Assembly: GCF_900465055.1 (NCBI RefSeq)
Contig: NZ_LS483250.1
Span: 4,369,652-4,433,651 of the forward strand
DNA: 64,000 nucleotides
Direction of reading: 5' to 3'
From: Moritella yayanosii
Lineage (GTDB): Bacteria > Pseudomonadota > Gammaproteobacteria > Enterobacterales > Moritellaceae
The position numbers and the translations under genes were made by a program. The notes under the pieces were generated by a model. The model did no database searches. It saw only the letters and a program-made list of their open reading frames with translations, and was not told where the DNA came from. Positions 58,223-64,000 of the stretch are shown here, piece after piece (the stretch's first letter is position 1; the number at the start of each line of letters is the position of its first letter).

Positions 58223-59236
58223 ATGAGTTCCAACAGTCGTAAGTCTGGTCGAGTGACCTTACAAGATGTTGCAAATAAAGTAGGTGTGACTAAAATCACC
58301 GTTTCTAGGGCGATCCGTACGCCGGAGAAAGTATCGGAATCATTACGCTTAACTATCCTTAAAGCAATTGATAAGATGGGCTATGTGCCTAATCGTGCTG
58401 CGAGCATGCTAAGTGCAAAGCAAAGTAAAACTATCGTATTGATTGTTCCTTCATTATCTAACGGCGTATTCGCTGACGTTGTGCGTGGCATTAATGATGT
58501 AATGTTAAGCCAAGGCTTTCAAATATTGTTAGGCCACTCGGGTTATTCCTTATTAGAAGAAGAGCGCTTAATCGAGACTTACTTACAGTTTGGTATCGAT
58601 GGCATCATTATTTCTGGTACCCATCACACTGAACGCAGTAATCGTTTATTACGTAAATCAAACTTACCAGTTGTTGAGATCATGGAATGTAATGATAACG
58701 CGATCGATATGTCGGTGGGTTTAGATCATGCGCAAGCGGGTTATAAAATGACACAGCATTTAATTGGCAAAGGGTATAAAAACATCTGTTTTGCTGGTGC
58801 GAGAATGGATCTACGTGCGCAACTTCGTTTAGATGGTTGGCGCAAAGCGATTTGGGAAACAGAGCTAAGTGATGCTCGAGTGCTCACTAGTTCTTATGCC
58901 TCAACTTACCAGATGGGTGCCGATATGTTGACAGAAATATTAGGTGAATGGCCTGATACTGACTGCATATTCTTCTGTAATGACGATTTGGCTGCAGGGG
59001 CACTATTTGAGTGTCAACGTCGTAATTTAAAAGTACCGAAAGATATTGCGTTAGTAGGTTTTAACGACCTTGATATTTGCTCGGCGACAAACCCTAAATT
59101 AACCTCTGTTTGTATTCCGAGTTTTGATATTGGTGAGCAGGCAGCCAAATTATTATTGAAAAAAATTAATGGTGAGCCAATAGAAAATAAGCATTTAGAT
59201 CTTGGTTTTATTATTTCTGAGCGTGCAAGTACCTAA
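58223..59236 (+). CDS. gntR: GntR-type LacI-family repressor of gluconate genes
   Basis: A 337-residue LacI-family repressor: HTH RVTLQDVANKVGVTKITVSR at 10-29 and the hinge MGYVPNRAASMLSAKQS, then a sugar-binding domain (LIVPSLSNGVFADVVRGIND, HAQAGYKMTQHLIGKGYKNI, FCNDDLAAGALFECQRRNLK). It resembles GntR of E. coli, which represses gluconate uptake and kinase genes until gluconate binds. It is divergent from gnd and directly followed by the decayed gluconokinase, so its original targets next door are lost; gnd may be the remaining one. Confidence 0.9.
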   Translation: MSSNSRKSGRVTLQDVANKVGVTKITVSRAIRTPEKVSESLRLTILKAIDKMGYVPNRAASMLSAKQSKTIVLIVPSLSNGVFADVVRGINDVMLSQGFQILLGHSGYSLLEEERLIETYLQFGIDGIIISGTHHTERSNRLLRKSNLPVVEIMECNDNAIDMSVGLDHAQAGYKMTQHLIGKGYKNICFAGARMDLRAQLRLDGWRKAIWETELSDARVLTSSYASTYQMGADMLTEILGEWPDTDCIFFCNDDLAAGALFECQRRNLKVPKDIALVGFNDLDICSATNPKLTSVCIPSFDIGEQAAKLLLKKINGEPIENKHLDLGFIISERAST

Positions 59237-59261
59237 GTCAGGCTGATAACACTGGTGTTTC

Positions 59262-59460
59262 ATCGTGTTACCGGCAACATTGCGCAGTAACTTGGTGTTA
59301 AATTCATTGATGGTGATGATCTGCACCCGAAAGCTAATGTTTTGAAAATGGTGGCCGCGCAACCGTTAAATGATGCAGACCGAAAACCGTGGTTAGAGCG
59401 TATTCGCGATCCGTGACGGTAACAAAGTCATTAGTGTTACGTTTTAATCAAAAAATGACG
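59262..59460 (+). pseudogene. gntK: gluconokinase remnant
   Basis: The reading LGVKFIDGDDLHPKANVLKM, then VAAQPLNDADRKPWLERIRD, is the conserved core of gluconokinase just after the P-loop. A stop (TAA) replaces a probable Gln codon right before LGVKF. The P-loop itself is deleted, leaving only VTGNIAQ. A stop and frame shifts follow RIRD, then GNKVISVT. The enzyme phosphorylates gluconate. Only about 65 of 170 residues remain, so it is dead. A GntR-like site (TGTTACCGGCAACA, 59266-59279) overlaps its left end, possibly a promoter joined by deletion. Confidence 0.85.
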
Positions 59461-59470
59461 TTACCGCCTA

Positions 59471-59544
59471 GAGTTTAGCCGTTTACAAGTTGTCGCGTTA
59501 GCATTACTTATCATGTTCCCTCAGTTGGCATTATGGTGGCAATA
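59471..59544 (+). pseudogene. C-terminal remnant of a TRAP-type large permease
   Basis: A short frame reads EFSRLQVVALALLIMFPQLA followed by LWWQ and a stop. This is the shape of the C-terminus of DctM-type TRAP permeases, which in related marine bacteria accompany gntR/gntK. It suggests that a gluconate uptake gene was deleted together with most of gntK. The match is short. Confidence 0.5.
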
Positions 59545-59596
59545 ATTTATTCTTGAATAGCTGATATAACTGACGTTTTGTTAAATTAGCTATCTG

Positions 59597-59632
59597 AAAG
59601 CCCATTGTTAGTAATAACGATGGGCTTTTTTT
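59597..59632. terminator. terminator downstream of the gluconate remnants
   Basis: AAAGCCCATTGTTA and TAACGATGGGCTTT arms (one mismatch) around GTAA then TTTTT. It likely ended the old gluconate operon. Confidence 0.85.
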
Positions 59633-60046
59633 GTGTGAAATTTGAACAGTTAAAATTTCACACTTAAATTGGCACTAAAGTGGCGTTGATAAATAATCAT
59701 TAATTACAATTGGTTAGCGGTAAATTTAAGTTGTATTTTCAGGGTTTTAATGAGGGTTTCGAACTAGGCAGTTTAGTAATTTAAAAAACCAAATTATACA
59801 ATAGTCTATAACTTCTTTAATATGTATAATAAAAGAGCATTTAGAACTAATACTCCATTTAAAATGTGTATTTAACGTTAACAGCTCTGCTGTTTATGTT
59901 GATTTATGTATTAAGTTAGATGGTTGAATTAGTTAATTATTATATCGGTAAAATGATGATTCCTGTATGTGTGGTCATAGTGTAAACCGATAATTATGCA
60001 GGTATTTACCTGTTCCTTAGAATAAGATAGTCAAAAGGACTTGCTC
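59633..60046. other. intergenic upstream of the giant adhesin
   Basis: Very AT-rich, no gene seen; presumably the adhesin promoter. AAAAGGAC lies 7 bases before the adhesin ATG. Confidence 0.5.
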
Positions 60047-63000
60047 ATGATCACATTTGTCATTCCCCAACAAGCACAAGTTATATCTGTTAACGGTAAA
60101 GCGGAGCATATACTTGAGCAGGATAGTCAATCCTTGGAGAGTGGTTATGAAATTGCGGCGGGTGGCAAAATTGAAGTCACGTCTGGTGCTCAGGTTATAT
60201 TGAAATATGCCGATGGCTCACAAGTGATTATCGATGAACATTTTAAAGCAAATGATGATGCTGACACGCCTGATGTAGCAATGGATGTGTTAGATGAAAT
60301 TACCGAATCTAGTGATAAAACACTCGACCAGCCGCAAGTTAGTGACGATGTTTTAGCTGAAATTCGTGCCATTCAAGATTTAATCCTATCTGATGAAGAG
60401 TTTATTGATCCTGTTAGTACTGCTGCCGGTAGTGCTAGTGATGGCGGTCGTTCGTCTGCGGTAACTGTTGATCGTATCGGTGATGAAACTCTGGCGCATG
60501 CTGAATTCGAGACTGAGACATTTACCCAGGATGGGCAAAGTAAAATATTTGTTGATACAAGTATGACGGATGCAAGCGCTTCCCAAACTGTTAATGTGCC
60601 AGTTGCGGCCGATGCGACAACAGCGACCGGTGAAAACACCGTGCTTGAGGGCGACGTGCCAGCCGCGACGGATGTTGACGGTACGGTTGAAAGTTACCAG
60701 TTAGCGACGGATGTCAGCGAAGGCAGTTTGGTCTTTAATGCTGATGGCAGCTATACGTTTACCCCTGGCAACGATTTTGATGATTTAGCTGTGAATGATA
60801 GTCGCGATGTGACCTTTACGTACACGGCGACCGATAACGACAGTGGTGTGAGCGACGCGAAAACGATCACGATCACCGTGACCGGCAGCAATGATGTGCC
60901 TGTGGCAACGGCGACAACTGAAAGCACGGGTGAAAACACCGTGCTTAAGGGCAACGCGCCGGCCGCGACGGATGTTGACGGTACGGTTGAAAGTTACCAG
61001 TTAGCGACGGATGTCAGCGAAGGCAGCTTGGTCTTTAATGCTGATGGCAGCTACACGTTTACCCCTGGCAACGATTTTGATGATTTAGCTGTGAATGATA
61101 GCCGCGACGTGACCTTTACGTACACGGCGACCGATAACGACAGTGGCGTGAGCGACGCGAAAACGATCACTATCACTGTGACTGGCAGCAATGATACACC
61201 CGTGTTCGACACCAAGACCGGCTCAACCCAAGTTGAAAATGTAGCGCAAGCGGGCAACATGGTAGCGACCTTTATTGCGAGTGACCTGGACGGTGATAAT
61301 GTCACCTACAGCATCAGCAGCGGCAACGACAATAACTACTTCGAGATCAAAGATGACCGCAGTGGCGTGGTGACCTTAACGGCGGCGGGCGAAACAGCGC
61401 TGGCCAACGACGCATTAGTTGATGCGACTTACACGTTAGGCGTAACGGCGAATGACGGCACGACTAACTCAACCGAGGCGACCGCGGATATCAAGTTTGA
61501 CGGCATCAACGATGCCCCCGTGATTGATACCAATACCGGCTCAACCCAAGTTGAAAATGTGGCGCAAGCAGGCAACACGGTAGCGACCTTTATTGCGAGC
61601 GATCTGGACGGTGATAATGTCACCTACAGCATCAGCAGCGGCAACGACAATAACTACTTCGAGATCAAAGATGACCGCAGTGGCGTAGTGACCTTAACAG
61701 CCGCGGGTGAAACTGCACTGGCCAACGACGCATTAGTTGATGCGACTTACACGTTAGGTGTGACGGCGAATGATGGCACGGTTAACTCAACCGAGGCGAC
61801 CGCGGATATCAAGTTTGACGGCATCAACGATGCCCCCGTGATTGATACCAATACCGGCTCAACCCAAGTTGAAAATGTGGCGCAAGCAGGCAACACGGTA
61901 GCGACCTTTATTGCGAGCGATCTGGACGGTGATAATGTCACCTACAGCATCAGCAGCGGCAACGACAATAACTACTTCGAGATCAAAGATGACCGCAGTG
62001 GCGTAGTGACCTTAACAGCCGCGGGTGAAACTGCACTGGCCAACGACGCATTAGTTGATGCGACTTACACGTTAGGTGTGACGGCGAATGATGGCACGGT
62101 TAACTCAACCGAGGCGACCGCGGATATCAAGTTTGACGGCATCAACGATGCCCCCGTGATTGATACCAATACCGGCTCAACCCAAGTTGAAAATGTGGCG
62201 CAAGCAGGCAACACGGTAGCGACCTTTATTGCGAGCGATCTGGACGGTGATAATGTCACCTACAGCATCAGCAGCGGCAACGACAATAACTACTTCGAGA
62301 TCAAAGATGACCGCAGTGGCGTAGTGACCTTAACAGCCGCGGGTGAAACTGCACTGGCCAACGACGCATTAGTTGATGCGACTTACACGTTAGGTGTGAC
62401 GGCGAATGATGGCACGGTTAACTCAACCGAGGCGACCGCGGATATCAAGTTTGACGGCATCAACGATGCCCCCGTGATTGATACCAATACCGGCTCAACC
62501 CAAGTTGAAAATGTGGCGCAAGCAGGCAACACGGTAGCGACCTTTATTGCGAGCGATCTGGACGGTGATAATGTCACCTACAGCATCAGCAGCGGCAACG
62601 ACAATAACTACTTCGAGATCAAAGATGACCGCAGTGGCGTAGTGACCTTAACAGCCGCGGGTGAAACTGCACTGGCCAACGACGCATTAGTTGATGCGAC
62701 TTACACGTTAGGTGTGACGGCGAATGATGGCACGGTTAACTCAACCGAGGCGACCGCGGATATCAAGTTTGACGGCATCAACGATGCCCCCGTGATTGAT
62801 ACCAATACCGGCTCAACCCAAGTTGAAAATGTGGCGCAAGCAGGCAACACGGTAGCGACCTTTATTGCGAGCGATCTGGACGGTGATAATGTCACCTACA
62901 GCATCAGCAGCGGCAACGACAATAACTACTTCGAGATCAAAGATGACCGCAGTGGCGTAGTGACCTTAACAGCCGCGGGTGAAACTGCACTGGCCAACGA

Positions 63001-64000
63001 CGCATTAGTTGATGCGACTTACACGTTAGGTGTGACGGCGAATGATGGCACGGTTAACTCAACCGAGGCGACCGCGGATATCAAGTTTGACGGCATCAAC
63101 GATGCCCCCGTGATTGATACCAATACCGGCTCAACCCAAGTTGAAAATGTGGCGCAAGCAGGCAACACGGTAGCGACCTTTATTGCGAGCGATCTGGACG
63201 GTGATAATGTCACCTACAGCATCAGCAGCGGCAACGACAATAACTACTTCGAGATCAAAGATGACCGCAGTGGCGTAGTGACCTTAACAGCCGCGGGTGA
63301 AACTGCACTGGCCAACGACGCATTAGTTGATGCGACTTACACGTTAGGTGTGACGGCGAATGATGGCACGGTTAACTCAACCGAGGCGACCGCGGATATC
63401 AAGTTTGACGGCATCAACGATGCCCCCGTGATTGATACCAATACCGGCTCAACCCAAGTTGAAAATGTGGCGCAAGCAGGCAACACGGTAGCGACCTTTA
63501 TTGCGAGCGATCTGGACGGTGATAATGTCACCTACAGCATCAGCAGCGGCAACGACAATAACTACTTCGAGATCAAAGATGACCGCAGTGGCGTAGTGAC
63601 CTTAACAGCCGCGGGTGAAACTGCACTGGCCAACGACGCATTAGTTGATGCGACTTACACGTTAGGTGTGACGGCGAATGATGGCACGGTTAACTCAACC
63701 GAGGCGACCGCGGATATCAAGTTTGACGGCATCAACGATGCCCCCGTGATTGATACCAATACCGGCTCAACCCAAGTTGAAAATGTGGCGCAAGCAGGCA
63801 ACACGGTAGCGACCTTTATTGCGAGCGATCTGGACGGTGATAATGTCACCTACAGCATCAGCAGCGGCAACGACAATAACTACTTCGAGATCAAAGATGA
63901 CCGCAGTGGCGTAGTGACCTTAACAGCCGCGGGTGAAACTGCACTGGCCAACGACGCATTAGTTGATGCGACTTACACGTTAGGTGTGACGGCGAATGAT
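60047..64000 (+). CDS. giant repeat adhesin, LapA-type (5' part; runs off the window)
   Basis: At least 1317 residues are present without a stop. The N-terminus (about 1-115) is a retention module: ITFVIPQQAQVISVNGKAEH, LESGYEIAAGGKIEVTSGAQ and ILKYADGSQVIIDEHF. It anchors type I-secreted adhesins in the outer membrane. TAAG at 125-128 matches the LapG protease site. Residues 184-383 are two VCBS-like repeats of 100 residues, and from 384 follow cadherin-like 106-residue repeats, each with the calcium motif SDLDGDNVTYS. Such proteins hold cells to surfaces until c-di-GMP falls and LapG cuts. AAAAGGAC precedes the ATG. The C-terminal secretion signal and transporter genes would lie to the right. 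Confidence 0.92.
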   Translation, partial: MITFVIPQQAQVISVNGKAEHILEQDSQSLESGYEIAAGGKIEVTSGAQVILKYADGSQVIIDEHFKANDDADTPDVAMDVLDEITESSDKTLDQPQVSDDVLAEIRAIQDLILSDEEFIDPVSTAAGSASDGGRSSAVTVDRIGDETLAHAEFETETFTQDGQSKIFVDTSMTDASASQTVNVPVAADATTATGENTVLEGDVPAATDVDGTVESYQLATDVSEGSLVFNADGSYTFTPGNDFDDLAVNDSRDVTFTYTATDNDSGVSDAKTITITVTGSNDVPVATATTESTGENTVLKGNAPAATDVDGTVESYQLATDVSEGSLVFNADGSYTFTPGNDFDDLAVNDSRDVTFTYTATDNDSGVSDAKTITITVTGSNDTPVFDTKTGSTQVENVAQAGNMVATFIASDLDGDNVTYSISSGNDNNYFEIKDDRSGVVTLTAAGETALANDALVDATYTLGVTANDGTTNSTEATADIKFDGINDAPVIDTNTGSTQVENVAQAGNTVATFIASDLDGDNVTYSISSGNDNNYFEIKDDRSGVVTLTAAGETALANDALVDATYTLGVTANDGTVNSTEATADIKFDGINDAPVIDTNTGSTQVENVAQAGNTVATFIASDLDGDNVTYSISSGNDNNYFEIKDDRSGVVTLTAAGETALANDALVDATYTLGVTANDGTVNSTEATADIKFDGINDAPVIDTNTGSTQVENVAQAGNTVATFIASDLDGDNVTYSISSGNDNNYFEIKDDRSGVVTLTAAGETALANDALVDATYTLGVTANDGTVNSTEATADIKFDGINDAPVIDTNTGSTQVENVAQAGNTVATFIASDLDGDNVTYSISSGNDNNYFEIKDDRSGVVTLTAAGETALANDALVDATYTLGVTANDGTVNSTEATADIKFDGINDAPVIDTNTGSTQVENVAQAGNTVATFIASDLDGDNVTYSISSGNDNNYFEIKDDRSGVVTLTAAGETALANDALVDATYTLGVTANDGTVNSTEATADIKFDGINDAPVIDTNTGSTQVENVAQAGNTVATFIASDLDGDNVTYSISSGNDNNYFEIKDDRSGVVTLTAAGETALANDALVDATYTLGVTANDGTVNSTEATADIKFDGINDAPVIDTNTGSTQVENVAQAGNTVATFIASDLDGDNVTYSISSGNDNNYFEIKDDRSGVVTLTAAGETALANDALVDATYTLGVTANDGTVNSTEATADIKFDGINDAPVIDTNTGSTQVENVAQAGNTVATFIASDLDGDNVTYSISSGNDNNYFEIKDDRSGVVTLTAAGETALANDALVDATYTLGVTAND
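60596..61195 (+). repeat. two 300-bp tandem repeats (VCBS-like)
   Basis: Copies at 60596-60895 and 60896-61195 share most bases, e.g. TGAAAACACCGTGCTT at 60631 and 60931. Each encodes about 100 residues (DVDGTVESYQLATDVSEGSL). Confidence 0.9.
61196..64000 (+). repeat. 318-bp tandem repeat array inside the adhesin
   Basis: Units start at 61196, 61514, 61832, 62150, 62468, 62786, 63104, 63422 and 63740 (last one cut by the edge). The first copy differs at scattered bases; copies two to nine read identical by eye. Each encodes 106 residues from about PVIDTNTGSTQVENVAQAGN to FDGINDA. Confidence 0.95.

Noticed and set aside
61051..63849. Series of identical 64-84 aa minus-strand frames in the adhesin
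   Set aside because: They recur every 318 bp as the reverse of the tandem repeat and have no ribosome binding sites; they are shadows of the plus-strand gene.
61196..64000. CRISPR-like array
   Set aside because: Repeats are 318 bp, contiguous, in frame and without spacers; they are protein-coding tandem repeats.

Overview
The window reads as chromosome of a marine, cold-adapted gammaproteobacterium close to Moritella or a related Alteromonadales/Vibrionales lineage. The grounds are the gene content (TMAO reductase, a PTS ptsH-ptsI-crr operon, smc-zipA-ligA, cysK/cysZ nearby, argP-argO, RpiB- and FabH-like genes), the AT-rich intergenic DNA, and a 171-bp palindromic element of the TATACCCAA...TTGGGTATA type. 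The genus is an inference from remembered family resemblance, not from a search.

Layout. 1-3.3 kb: a broken AraC regulator cut by the left edge, a cupin, a small lipoprotein and guaC with a possibly structured leader. 3.5-7.5 kb: an arginine/citrulline-to-proline locus (ornithine cyclodeaminase, two guanidino-group-modifying enzymes, a TetR regulator). 7.8-10.7 kb: dapE, an ArsC-like gene, the palindromic repeat and a HAD phosphatase. 10.7-22.7 kb: a gltS remnant, a c-di-GMP enzyme, a VOC protein divergent from a SufR-like Fe-S regulator, rsuA, azoR/LysR, argO/argP, an FAD disulfide oxidoreductase with a Cys-rich tail, and an RpiB-like isomerase. 22.8-24.2 kb: a TnpB-only IS605-type element. 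24.2-29.7 kb: torA, a short monoheme TorC-like cytochrome and a chemoreceptor. 29.9-48 kb is mostly housekeeping: ptsHI-crr, cysK, a KAS III-like enzyme, a TetR, cysZ, smc-zipA-ligA, gltX, tRNA-Ala, an AI-2E family transporter and an RNA methyltransferase.

48.4-54.4 kb is an accessory, turnover-prone stretch. It holds a 37-aa small protein with its own ribosome binding site and terminator, four consensus DnaA boxes within 165 bp (two forming a 27-bp palindrome), an IS4-family insertion sequence, a tyrosine integrase lacking the region of its first catalytic Arg, a Xre/RES toxin-antitoxin pair, a truncated alkylsulfatase and a LysR gene that has lost its DNA-binding domain. After it come azlCD, a small cytochrome c lipoprotein, and gnd/gntR with decayed gluconokinase and transporter remnants.

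The right end (60.0 kb to the edge) is the start of a giant surface adhesin. It has an N-terminal retention module, a TAAG LapG-type cleavage site, two 100-aa repeats, and then 318-bp (106-aa) repeats of which copies 2-9 look identical in DNA. Its release could be under c-di-GMP control. A GGDEF/EAL protein at 11-13.7 kb, with a degenerate GGDEF and an intact EAL site, could be part of such signalling, but that link is only inference.
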